A DNA stretch of 9,433 nucleotides from Candidatus Poribacteria bacterium (GTDB lineage: Bacteria; Poribacteria; WGA-4E; UBA9662): positions 12,969 through 22,401 of the forward strand of contig PACG01000095.1 in NCBI GenBank assembly GCA_002699335.1, in the 5' to 3' direction. The position numbers and the translations under genes are program-made. Of the stretch, positions 1-7,464 are shown piece by piece. The notes beneath the pieces are model-generated. The model was not told where the DNA came from and searched no databases. It was given only the letters and a program-made list of their open reading frames with translations. The first letter of the stretch is position 1; each line of letters begins with the position of its first letter.

Positions 1-719
1 TCTGGTATTTCCGTCACAACGGATTTTATCAGGTGCCAGAGACATTACCATCTGAACTGATCGACCGACTAAACAACACCACAGATAAGCAAATAGCCCA
101 CATAATTGACCCCATTGTTTGGGAAAGCAAAACAACTGAGACATTGAGGCATCCCGGTAATATCCGTCGCTTATCTAGAATTATCGATCGGGATCCCGTT
201 TATCTTGAGGCCGCTTCGCATCCAATCGTTCTGGATGCGCTAGAGGGCATTCTGGGTTATAACATTGAACTCCTGACCAATAAACATAACCATATTATGG
301 TTCGTCCAGCTGGATCGTGCCCGGTGCCTTGGCACAGTGGTGAAGAGTTACATGACCAACGTTTAATTACTGTCCTGATCTACCTTGCAGCCTCGACGTT
401 AGAAAATGGTTGTGTTCGAATTGTTCCGGGTAGTCATGTCCGACCTTTTCCACATCCTAGCCGCCCCAGTTACGATAACTTCCATCAGTCCGACTTCTAT
501 TGCCGTTCGTTACCGGTACCGATGCCACGCGGTGGTATTCTCCTATTCAATGATTGCTGCTTCCATGGAGCAGATACTAACAGTAGCGATCGGTCTCGGC
601 GAAGTATGACGTTGGCTTATCAGGCACATAGTGTTCATAACGTCAATAAGGACGATCCGGAGAAGATCTTAGTGCGCGGGAAACGAGAGTACATCGGTCA
701 TCCACATCCGTATCAATAA
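1..719 (+). CDS. Phytanoyl-CoA dioxygenase (PhyH) family Fe(II)/2-oxoglutarate oxygenase, 5'-truncated by window edge
   Basis: The family hydroxylates small organic substrates using Fe(II), O2 and 2-oxoglutarate; the substrate here cannot be read from the sequence. A GTG at base 33 could serve as a start, but the frame stays open to base 3 and encodes a typical PhyH beginning (WYFRHNGFYQVPETLPSELI), so the true start is upstream. Counting from that GTG, the core shows WHSGE (His101), ENGCVRIVPGSH (about 126-137), distal His178 in FHGAD, and Arg189 eleven residues later, the usual 2-oxoglutarate-binding position. The acidic iron ligand of the HxD/E motif is replaced by Gly103 (His at 333-335, Gly at 339-341). 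This HxG pattern occurs in Fe/2OG halogenases but may simply define a PhyH subgroup. The stop TAA at 717-719 lies 39 bp before the fusA ATG. Family confidence is high, function unknown. Confidence 0.88.
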   Translation, partial: WYFRHNGFYQVPETLPSELIDRLNNTTDKQIAHIIDPIVWESKTTETLRHPGNIRRLSRIIDRDPVYLEAASHPIVLDALEGILGYNIELLTNKHNHIMVRPAGSCPVPWHSGEELHDQRLITVLIYLAASTLENGCVRIVPGSHVRPFPHPSRPSYDNFHQSDFYCRSLPVPMPRGGILLFNDCCFHGADTNSSDRSRRSMTLAYQAHSVHNVNKDDPEKILVRGKREYIGHPHPYQ

Positions 720-737
720 TGCTACACTGCTAAATTT

Positions 738-758
738 AGATTCAATACAGATTCAATA
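738..758 (+). repeat. 11-bp tandem direct repeat directly upstream of the EF-G start
   Basis: The unit AGATTCAATA occurs at 738-747 and again at 749-758, separated by one C, and the second copy abuts the ATG at 759. The repeat occupies the place where a Shine-Dalgarno sequence should be, and no purine-rich SD is visible in the 39-bp gap after the PhyH stop. It may be a small tandem duplication or an A/U-rich initiation region. The repeat is seen directly; any function is inference. Confidence 0.75.
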
Positions 759-2840
759 ATGAAGAAAACGCCCAACCAACCACCAATTGAGAAAATTAGG
801 AACATTGGCATCATGGCTCATATTGATGCTGGAAAAACCACTACCACGGAACGAATTTTGTTCTACACCGGTAAGAAGCACAAAATCGGTCAGGTGGATG
901 ATGGTACAACCGACATGGACTGGATGGTCCAGGAGCGGGAACGAGGTGTTACGATCACGGCTGCCGCAACGACCTGCCATTGGCGAGATCGTACCATTCA
1001 CCTGATCGATACACCAGGGCATGTCGATTTTACGGTGGAGGTCGAGAGGTCTCTCCGTATTTTGGATGGCGGAATCATGTTGTTCTGTGCAGTTGGCGGC
1101 GTTGAACCACAATCGGAAACGGTCTGGCGCCAAGCTGAGAAATATGGGTTGCCGAGGATCGCCTTTGTCAATAAAATGGATCGAATGGGTGCTAATTTTG
1201 AGCGAGCCGTGGAGATGATGAAAACCCAACTCAAGGCTAATCCTTTGGCCATTCAGTGGCCGATTGGAGCGGAGAAAGAGTTTGCTGGCGTAATCGACCT
1301 GATTCAAATGTCCGCACTTTATTGGGATTCTACCGACGGACAAACGGTCACCCAAACGGAAATTCCAGCCGATCTCCAAGATCTAGCCGAATCCAAGCGA
1401 GAGGCTTTGATCGAAGAGGTCGCCACCCACGATGAGATCCTGATGGAGAAGTATTTAGAGGGAGATTCCTTCTCCCAGGCAGAAATCGAAGCCGGTATCC
1501 GCTCCGCTGTGCTAAAAAACCTTTTGTTTCCGGTCATGTGTGGGGCATCATTGCGAAATATCGGCATCCAGCCAGTACTAGATGCCGTCGTTCACTACTT
1601 GCCATCCCCAATTGACGTGCCGCCTGTAGTTGGTGTGAATCCTACAACAGAGCAGATAGAATCTCGCCAGCCGGAGATGACGGCGCCCCTATCAGCACTT
1701 GCCTTCAAAGTTAGCAGCGACCCTAATGTGGACAAAATCGTTTACGCCCGTATTTACTCCGGTATTCTCAATCGAGGAGACGTAGTGCTGAATGTTGCTA
1801 AGAACCAACCTCAGAAGGTGACCCGAATTTTGCAGATTCACGCCAACAAACGTCAGGTTTGTGACACTGCCTATCCTGGCGATATTGTCGCACTTATCGG
1901 GCTGAAAGAGACCACCACCGGAGATACTTTGACTGGACAAGAGTCGCCGATTTTACTGGAGTCGATTGACTTTCCAGCCCCGGTGATTTCAGTTTCAATC
2001 GAGCCCAGTTCGGAAAGCGACAAAGACAAGCTAGAGGAAACGCTACAGATCTTGATGGATGAGGATCCGACCTTCACCATGAAATTGGATCGGGAAACCG
2101 GTCAACGGGTCATTTCTGGGATGGGCGAACTACACCTCGAGATTTTAACTGATCGTATGGTGCGGGAGTTTGGAGTGAAGGCACGAGTTGGAAAATTGCA
2201 AGTAGCCTACCGAGAAACGATCCGATCGTCAGCCGAAGCTTCCGGTAAATACGTCCATCAAACGGAAGTGGTAGAAACTGCTGACCTATACGGCCATGTG
2301 ATCTTACAGGTTGAGCCTCTGGAACGTGATGCAGGCATCCGCTTTGAGAACCAATCTAGCGAATTACAGATCCCAATTCAGTATCTACCAGCCATTGAGA
2401 GAGGGGTTCAAGATGCTGCCGTCAATGGTGTTCTGACGGGCTATCCGATGCAAGATGTAAAAGTTCGCTTGATAGGAGGCTCTTTTCATGAGTCGAGCTC
2501 TTCTCGCTCCGGCGACGAGGTCGCTTTTGAGGCAGCTGCGACCATTGCCTTTAAGAAGGCGGTTCAGCAAGCTCAGCCCATTTTGTTAGAACCGATTATG
2601 AAAATGCAGGTTATAACTACGGCTGAACATTTAGGTAGAATTATCGGTGATTTGAATACCAGACGGGCGCAAGTTCTCAATACGGAGCCTGGAGAAGAGC
2701 ATGAAATTATCAATGCCTATGTGCCACTTAGTGAAACTTTTCGATACACGACAGATTTACGCTCTATTTCTCAGGGACGCAGCACCTTTAGCATGGAGTT
2801 TGACCACTATGCACCAGTGCCGTCCGGGAAAAATATATAG
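759..2840 (+). CDS. fusA: Translation elongation factor G (EF-G), divergent at the domain IV tip
   Basis: This GTPase drives translocation of tRNA and mRNA on the ribosome and acts with RRF in recycling. At 693 aa it has canonical length. The G domain shows G1 [12 protein letters not shown] (about 20-31), switch I with ERGVTI, G3 DTPGHVDF (84-91, His88 matching the catalytic His) and G4 NKMD (138-141). The G5 region reads CGASLRN (261-267) where CGSAFKN is usual. Domain IV has GKYV-H-Q followed by [12 protein letters not shown] (502-513) in place of the near-invariant SGGRGQYGH. Its second tip loop, from His577, is four residues longer than in E. coli. The C-terminal domain is intact ([15 protein letters not shown]). 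It lies alone, without rpsL, rpsG or tuf beside it, so it may be a second EF-G paralogue; the other possibility is that the lineage has split the str operon. The ATG at 759 gives a normal N-terminus but lacks a clear SD. Confidence 0.96.
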   Translation: MKKTPNQPPIEKIRNIGIMAHIDAGKTTTTERILFYTGKKHKIGQVDDGTTDMDWMVQERERGVTITAAATTCHWRDRTIHLIDTPGHVDFTVEVERSLRILDGGIMLFCAVGGVEPQSETVWRQAEKYGLPRIAFVNKMDRMGANFERAVEMMKTQLKANPLAIQWPIGAEKEFAGVIDLIQMSALYWDSTDGQTVTQTEIPADLQDLAESKREALIEEVATHDEILMEKYLEGDSFSQAEIEAGIRSAVLKNLLFPVMCGASLRNIGIQPVLDAVVHYLPSPIDVPPVVGVNPTTEQIESRQPEMTAPLSALAFKVSSDPNVDKIVYARIYSGILNRGDVVLNVAKNQPQKVTRILQIHANKRQVCDTAYPGDIVALIGLKETTTGDTLTGQESPILLESIDFPAPVISVSIEPSSESDKDKLEETLQILMDEDPTFTMKLDRETGQRVISGMGELHLEILTDRMVREFGVKARVGKLQVAYRETIRSSAEASGKYVHQTEVVETADLYGHVILQVEPLERDAGIRFENQSSELQIPIQYLPAIERGVQDAAVNGVLTGYPMQDVKVRLIGGSFHESSSSRSGDEVAFEAAATIAFKKAVQQAQPILLEPIMKMQVITTAEHLGRIIGDLNTRRAQVLNTEPGEEHEIINAYVPLSETFRYTTDLRSISQGRSTFSMEFDHYAPVPSGKNI

Positions 2841-2946
2841 GCAAATATTCCGTGATCCCCCGGCTAGACCAACTGAAAGTTAGCTAACCCTCGATTTCCC
2901 CACTCCGACACCAAATTGAGGATGGGCTAACTTGAGGGTAAACTTG
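2841..2946. other. Convergent intergenic spacer between EF-G and amidase genes
   Basis: The two genes end facing each other across 106 bp. There is a palindrome GTTAGCTAAC at 2879-2888 and an imperfect stem CCTCGATTT (2889-2897) with AAATTGAGG (2913-2921), one G-U pair and a 15-nt loop. ACCCTC (2887-2892) can also pair with GAGGGT (2934-2939). None is followed by a clear U-run, so no convincing Rho-independent terminator can be called for either gene, although one of these stems may serve both directions. Confidence 0.4.
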
Positions 2947-4455
2947 TTAGCGAAGCGACTGCCCCTCTTGGGGAAGAGGGGCCTGCTTGGCATATCTATT
3001 GATTCCTTCCGCAATGGCCTCGGCAATCTGCCGCTGATAAGTGGCAGTTTTGAGTTGAGCAGCTTCTTCTGGGTTAGAAATAAAGCCGATTTCGATCAGG
3101 ATAGCTGGAATTTTCGTCCCTGTCAACACGATAAATGGGGCATGTTTTACACCTCGATTTTTGGCCTCCGTTTTCTCAACCAGTTGTTGTTGAACAATTT
3201 CTGCTAACCGACGGCTCTCCTGGCTTTTACTCCCTTTCAGAATGGTTGAGACCAAACTCTCCAGTTCTTTGATACTCTGTTGCATGCCCGCATTTTCACG
3301 CATGGCTACCATTTTTGAGGTTTGGTCTGAACCCAGTGCCAAATAATAGGTTTCAATGCCGGCTGCATCCTTTTTGGGGCTAGCGTTAGCATGCAAACTA
3401 AGGAATAGGTCTGCATCCATTCGGTTGACCAATGCCGTCCGTTCGTTAAGCGAGGTAGTCTGGTCTGTTTCCCTCGTTAAGTAGACCTGGTAGCCGTGGG
3501 CTGTCAACTCGTCACTCAACATTCGCGTGACCTGCAAAACAACTGTTTTTTCTGCTCCATATCGACTGACAGCCCCAGGATCCTTACCTCCGTGCCCGGG
3601 ATCGATCACGACTGTTTTTACACCCAACCCCAGTTGTTGTACCAATGATGGTTGTTCGGTTAGTGCCTGATGATTAGGTAAAGCCAGTACTTCAACTGTT
3701 AGTTGTTCGCTTGGGCGATCAGTCTTAGATGCTGCCAGCGTAGCCGAGCTGCCGGTTCGTTCTTCACTTTCACTAGAAGAAATTACTTTGGGCTCTGTTT
3801 GGGAAGTAATTGGCATTGGTCGAGCAGCTATTGGCACATATCCATCCACCATCTCTATTTTTGGTATCTGGATTTGCGGCAATCTCAATTGTGCTTTTGC
3901 CTCTTGCGCCAGCAGGGATACCTCCGACTGTTGTAATGATTGATACAATTGAAATACTGCCACTACATTTTTCTGCTCCATATAGATGTCGACGAGACTT
4001 TTTTGGGCGGATGAGGTTAGCGGATGATCTGGATATTTGTGAAGCATCGTCTGGTAGTGTTCGATAGCAGTCGCTGGTTGAGCCAGTAAATTGGTGTAAT
4101 ATCCGATCCAGCAGTATGCTTCTGCGCAGTGTGACGAATTTGGATACTGTGTCAAATGTCCTTGTAGCACTTCAACAGCTCTTGAGCTGGCGATAGAATT
4201 TTCCAGTTTCGCTAATGCCATCCAACACAAGGCTACTCCCCAATGGGCTTCCATCGCCATGTCGTTCTCTTGATTGTTCGCAATTTTCTGCAACTGTTGT
4301 AGTAAAAGGTGCCATTCATTCGTTGGCGGATTACCCGCAATCATTTGGTGATACTGAGTCGATAGATCTGCGAATTGGCGATCATAATCGACATGTGTTG
4401 AACAGGCGCTGCTCAAGAAAACGGTTAAAAGTAAGAATAGATATAAGATTCTCAT
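2947..4455 (-). CDS. Lipoprotein N-acetylmuramoyl-L-alanine amidase (Amidase_3) with N-terminal TPR-like region
   Basis: This zinc amidase cleaves the bond between MurNAc and the L-alanine of the peptide stem in peptidoglycan, acting in the periplasm. The ATG at 4455 is preferred over one 33 codons upstream: it begins MRILYLFLLLTVFLSSAC, a lipoprotein signal peptide with lipobox LSSA-C18, and GGGGAA lies just before it. Of 502 residues, about 67-190 form helical TPR-like repeats (for example HYQTMLHKYPDHPLTSSAQK), about 220-275 a Ser/Thr/Glu-rich linker, and about 278-490 the Amidase_3 domain. The expected zinc ligands are His288 (DPGHGGKDPGA), Glu302 and His355 (SLHANA), with catalytic Glu455 (LIEIGFISNPEE). 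The last 11 residues lie beyond the domain and are encoded by a 22-bp hairpin. It follows rsmA after 103 bp and may share its transcript. The lipid anchor suggests membrane tethering; the TPR region may bind divisome or envelope partners (inference). Confidence 0.93.
   Translation of the reverse strand: MRILYLFLLLTVFLSSACSTHVDYDRQFADLSTQYHQMIAGNPPTNEWHLLLQQLQKIANNQENDMAMEAHWGVALCWMALAKLENSIASSRAVEVLQGHLTQYPNSSHCAEAYCWIGYYTNLLAQPATAIEHYQTMLHKYPDHPLTSSAQKSLVDIYMEQKNVVAVFQLYQSLQQSEVSLLAQEAKAQLRLPQIQIPKIEMVDGYVPIAARPMPITSQTEPKVISSSESEERTGSSATLAASKTDRPSEQLTVEVLALPNHQALTEQPSLVQQLGLGVKTVVIDPGHGGKDPGAVSRYGAEKTVVLQVTRMLSDELTAHGYQVYLTRETDQTTSLNERTALVNRMDADLFLSLHANASPKKDAAGIETYYLALGSDQTSKMVAMRENAGMQQSIKELESLVSTILKGSKSQESRRLAEIVQQQLVEKTEAKNRGVKHAPFIVLTGTKIPAILIEIGFISNPEEAAQLKTATYQRQIAEAIAEGINRYAKQAPLPQEGQSLR
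2961..2982. repeat. Perfect 9-bp inverted repeat (hairpin) inside the 3' end of the amidase gene
   Basis: GCCCCTCTT at 2961-2969 is the exact reverse complement of AAGAGGGGC at 2974-2982, around a GGGG loop. It encodes the APLPQEG part of the amidase tail, after the last conserved helix. GC-rich CCCTCTT/AAGAGGG palindromes of this type are often dispersed repeats in bacterial genomes and can enter the ends of genes. It could also act as a terminator or mRNA-end stabiliser for the minus-strand operon, but no U-tract follows on either strand. Confidence 0.8.
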
Positions 4456-4558
4456 AACTTTTCCCCGGTCAAGCCAACTTCCGACCGAGTTGAGAGACTT
4501 AGGTTTGGGTTCCGGCCGGGAACGAGTGCATATCAAGTGTGAAGAAGTTTTCAAACCT
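4456..4558 (-). other. Structured 103-bp gap between rsmA and the amidase gene
   Basis: This is the only sizeable gap in the minus-strand cluster. AGGTTTG (4501-4507) is complementary to CAAACCT (4552-4558), enclosing a smaller stem GTTCC/GGAAC (4509-4513, 4519-4523). A further CGGTC/GACCG pair (4466-4470, 4483-4487) borders the amidase Shine-Dalgarno GGGGAA. A weak promoter-like TTGAAA/TATGCA pair with 16-nt spacing can be read on the minus strand. The stems may modulate amidase expression; this is inference from complementarity only. Confidence 0.35.
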
Positions 4559-5410
4559 CTAACTGGTGAGCAGTTGGTGGATAGAATTGGTCAGGTCTAC
4601 AAATTCTGAGATGGACAAAGTTTCGCCCCTGCGCTTGGAATCGATACCAACTTGCACCATCGCAAGGTCTAAGGTGCTGATATCAATTGGAACGTTACTG
4701 GCTCTGATCGAGTTTCGTAACATCTTTCGTCGAGTGTGAAAACTCCCGGCGATGACTTGCCGGAAAAGATCTTTGTCTAAGACCTCAACCTTGGGCTGAG
4801 ATCTCAACTGAATCTTCATTACAGCAGAACTAACCTTTGGAATCGGGAAAAATTGTTGTGGAGAAAGGGTACGTTGGACCTCGGTCTGGGCGTGATAGCC
4901 GGTCCAGACGGTTAAAACACTGTAGTTTTTAGATCCTGCACGTGCTACTAATCGATCTGCCATTTCGGTCTGCATCATCAACACCAGTGTTTCGAGTTGT
5001 TCCTGGTGTTTCATCAATTTCCACAAGATCGGACCGGAGATATTATAAGGCAAGTTGGCGACGACTTTGGTCACGCCAAAGGTTTGAATTAGATAAGATA
5101 GATCTTGCTGTAAAATGTTGCCACGCAACAGTACCAGGTTAGAAACGTGAGCGAAGCGGCTTTCCAGTTCCGCATAGAGGCAGGTATCGATTTCAACAGC
5201 CACAACTTTCTTGGCTCGCTGAAACAACTCCTGGGTCAGAAAACCGAGGCCAGGACCAACCTCAAGAACTGAATCGACTTCTGTTAAGTCGGCAATTTTA
5301 GCAATTTTGGGCAAAACATTAGCGTCGATTAAAAAGTTTTGACCCAATTTTTTATTCGGATAACGACCGGTACGACGGGTGAAATCAAGAACTTGTTGAG
5401 TTAAACTCAC
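4559..5410 (-). CDS. rsmA: 16S rRNA (adenine(1518)-N(6)/adenine(1519)-N(6))-dimethyltransferase
   Basis: RsmA (KsgA) uses S-adenosylmethionine to dimethylate two adjacent adenines in the 3'-terminal helix of 16S rRNA during late 30S assembly. Diagnostic motifs in the 283 aa: KKLGQNFL (20-27), SAM-binding EVGPGLGFLT (50-59), acidic Glu73 in AVEID, catalytic NLPYNIS (119-125), FFPIPKVSSAV (187-197) and FHTRRKMLRNS near the C-terminal domain. The position that is often Asp in the GD(A/I)L motif is Asn here (RGNIL, Asn98), a small deviation. The start is GTG at 5408-5410. An AGG five nucleotides before it overlaps the coaBC stop region, and only 6 bp separate the genes, so translation is probably coupled. 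Loss of this methylation gives kasugamycin resistance in other bacteria. Confidence 0.97.
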   Translation of the reverse strand: MSLTQQVLDFTRRTGRYPNKKLGQNFLIDANVLPKIAKIADLTEVDSVLEVGPGLGFLTQELFQRAKKVVAVEIDTCLYAELESRFAHVSNLVLLRGNILQQDLSYLIQTFGVTKVVANLPYNISGPILWKLMKHQEQLETLVLMMQTEMADRLVARAGSKNYSVLTVWTGYHAQTEVQRTLSPQQFFPIPKVSSAVMKIQLRSQPKVEVLDKDLFRQVIAGSFHTRRKMLRNSIRASNVPIDISTLDLAMVQVGIDSKRRGETLSISEFVDLTNSIHQLLTS

Positions 5411-5416
5411 AGCGAC

Positions 5417-6736
5417 CTATCCGCCGGAATCAAGGTCGCTTATGCTATTGAGTTTCTGGCGGACAAAGTCAAAGATCTGTTCCGCCACTTCTCGTTTTGA
5501 CATCATTGGCAAAGAGTTGCAATCGCTTTGGTGAACAAGTGTAACCACGTTGGTATCGGTATCAAAACCCGCTCCTTCGGCGGTTACATCGTTAGCAACA
5601 ACCAGGTCACACCGTTTTGCCAGCAATTTCTTTTTAGCGTTTTGGATGAGGTTATCCGTTTCCGCAGCAAATGTTACCAGCACTTGACCAGGTCGCTTGC
5701 ACTGTCCAAGATCGGCTGCAATATCGATTGTCGGCGTCAACTTTAGCGTTAGCTCTTCATTGGCCTGTGATTCCCGGTCAGGCCGGCCATCGGTTGGATC
5801 GAGAATGAGTTCAGCCGTTTTTTTTATTTTTCGAAGGGATACAATTTCGGCATGATAGTCTGCAATTGCCGCTGCCATCACCACTACGTCTGCCTGATCA
5901 GAATATTTCCGAACAACTTGGTGCATCTCTTCCGCTGTTTCTATGAAAATGGGATCGACACCGTCCGGTGGATCTAACGAAACATTGCCGCTCACCAGTG
6001 TAACTTCAGCCCCTCTCTGCTTTGCCACTTCAGCTACGGCATAGCCCATCTTACCACTCGAACGATTGGTTATAAATCGAATAGGATCTAAGTATTCACG
6101 AGTCGGCCCCGCTGTAACCAACACTTTTTTGCCAACTAGATCCCGTTTTGCGTCGCGGTCTATGCTTATCGCCTCTTCTTGCGTAGTCTGGGTTGCTAAC
6201 ACATTTTCTATCGCTGATAGAATGACATCGACTTCGTTTAATCGCCCAATTCCTTCATATCCACAGGCTAGCATTCCCGAAGCCGGTTCAACAAAAGTCA
6301 GACCACGTTGCTTCAGTTTCTGCATATTCTCCTGCACAGCCGGGTGCTGAAACATGTGACCGTTCATAGCCGGTGCCACCAATATGGGACAGTGAACCGA
6401 GATCGCCATAGTCGACAGGGCGTCATCAGCGATACCGTTTGCTATTTTACCGATAATGTTGGCGGTTGCTGGCACGATCGCCAGAAGATCTGCTCGATCT
6501 GCTAGGTCGATATGAGGTGGTTTCCAATCATTGCTGAGGCTGAATAGATCCGTTAAAACGGGTTGACGCGAAATGACCTGAAACTGCAGAGGTTGTATCA
6601 TCTTGATTGCATTTTCGGTCATTACCACTCGGATGGTTGTCCCTCTCTTGACGAGCTGACTAGCTAAATCTAAGGATTTGTGAATTGCAACCCCACCGGC
6701 GACACCAAGAACCACATTTTTACTCTTCAGTATCAT
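5417..6736 (-). CDS. coaBC: Bifunctional phosphopantothenoylcysteine decarboxylase / phosphopantothenate-cysteine ligase
   Basis: This enzyme carries out two steps of coenzyme A synthesis in the cytoplasm: CoaB couples 4'-phosphopantothenate to cysteine using CTP, and CoaC, an FMN flavoprotein, decarboxylates the product. The CoaC half (about 1-180) shows VAGGVAIHKS at the flavin site, catalytic His75 (PPHIDLADRADLL), PAMN (122-125) and the GMLACGYEGIGR clamp with Cys158. The CoaB half (about 200-439) shows VTAGPTREYLDPIRFITNRS, SSGKMGY, AAAIADY (288-294) and the KIKK lysines (303-306). The ATG at 6736 is chosen over a TTG at 6742 because AGGAG (6743-6747) lies 6 nt before the ATG but touches the TTG. 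That gives 439 aa and a 17-bp overlap with the end of gmk, implying coupled translation. Confidence 0.97.
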   Translation of the reverse strand: MILKSKNVVLGVAGGVAIHKSLDLASQLVKRGTTIRVVMTENAIKMIQPLQFQVISRQPVLTDLFSLSNDWKPPHIDLADRADLLAIVPATANIIGKIANGIADDALSTMAISVHCPILVAPAMNGHMFQHPAVQENMQKLKQRGLTFVEPASGMLACGYEGIGRLNEVDVILSAIENVLATQTTQEEAISIDRDAKRDLVGKKVLVTAGPTREYLDPIRFITNRSSGKMGYAVAEVAKQRGAEVTLVSGNVSLDPPDGVDPIFIETAEEMHQVVRKYSDQADVVVMAAAIADYHAEIVSLRKIKKTAELILDPTDGRPDRESQANEELTLKLTPTIDIAADLGQCKRPGQVLVTFAAETDNLIQNAKKKLLAKRCDLVVANDVTAEGAGFDTDTNVVTLVHQSDCNSLPMMSKREVAEQIFDFVRQKLNSISDLDSGG

Positions 6737-7412
6737 CGTCAACTCCTGTTACGTCACTTACACTGTCATGGTGACGCGTGGCGAACATCAAGGGGGATAT
6801 TTTCGCTTCGATAGCCTGAATTAAATCTACACCAATTCGGAATCGGTTGACTTCAATAATTTGCTTTATGTTTGAGACCACTTCCGATATTTGATCGTTA
6901 ATTACATAATAGTCGTAGTGCTTCATCAGATCAAATTCGGCTTTAGCCCGCTCTAGCCGTTGCTTCAACTCGGCTTCGGTGTCGGTTTGTCTATCTCTGA
7001 GCCGATCCTCAAGCGTCCTAAAAGAGGGAGGAAGCACAAATATCAGCAAGCAAGACAAGCGGAGTTCTTTCAATTGTACCGCACCATCCACGTCGATGGT
7101 TAGTACGACATCTTGACCTGCGTTTGTGGCGGACTCCAAAGTTGAGTGCAAGGTTCCATAATAGTTGTCACTGTAACTGGTCCACTCAACTAACTCGTTC
7201 CGTTGGATTAGATCTTCAAAATCCGACTTCGACAAAAAATGGTAGTCAACGCCATCGACTTCACCTGTACGGGGTAAGCGGGTAGTAACAGATATAGATC
7301 TGACAATTTCTGGGAATTGGGGTAATAGTGCTTCAACAATAGTGGTCTTTCCAACCCCGGAAGGACCTGACAGCACGATGATTTGCCCTTTTCGATGGGT
7401 GTGTCCTATCAC
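6720..7412 (-). CDS. gmk: Guanylate kinase
   Basis: Gmk phosphorylates GMP to GDP with ATP, feeding GTP and dGTP synthesis. The 230 residues carry the P-loop GPSGVGKTT (16-24), the GMP-binding SVTTRLPRTGEVDGVDYHFL segment, NELVEWTSYSDNYYGT and the acidic VVLTIDVDGA strand. The family is usually about 200-210 aa; here roughly 25 extra residues end in an acidic tail (VDDDTEE). The start is GTG at 7410-7412: an in-frame TAG sits five codons upstream and no ATG is available between, and the SD is weak. It is the first gene of the cluster. In many bacteria rpoZ lies between gmk and coaBC; here it is absent and the genes overlap instead. YicC and DUF370 genes, often upstream, are also missing. Confidence 0.96.
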   Translation of the reverse strand: MIGHTHRKGQIIVLSGPSGVGKTTIVEALLPQFPEIVRSISVTTRLPRTGEVDGVDYHFLSKSDFEDLIQRNELVEWTSYSDNYYGTLHSTLESATNAGQDVVLTIDVDGAVQLKELRLSCLLIFVLPPSFRTLEDRLRDRQTDTEAELKQRLERAKAEFDLMKHYDYYVINDQISEVVSNIKQIIEVNRFRIGVDLIQAIEAKISPLMFATRHHDSVSDVTGVDDDTEE

Positions 7413-7464
7413 TTCATCTTCACTCTAAATAGCGTGGTATCTGAGTTGCAATACTAGCTTAATG

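Noticed and set aside
753..1379. Minus-strand 208-codon open frame inside the EF-G gene
   Set aside because: It is antisense to strongly conserved EF-G G-domain sequence, and its translation has no recognisable domain; a shadow frame.
2961..2982. Hairpin as a Rho-independent terminator
   Set aside because: It lies inside the coding region and is not followed by a T-run on either strand.
2932..3207. Plus-strand 91-codon open frame antisense to the amidase 3' end
   Set aside because: The opposite strand encodes conserved Amidase_3 residues, and the plus-strand product has no known motif.
4456..4554. Upstream ATG at 4554 for the amidase
   Set aside because: It would place 33 charged residues before a clear lipoprotein signal peptide, which must be N-terminal.
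6740..6742. TTG as the coaBC start
   Set aside because: The AGGAG touches this TTG, leaving no spacing; the ATG at 6736 has the proper 6-nt spacing.
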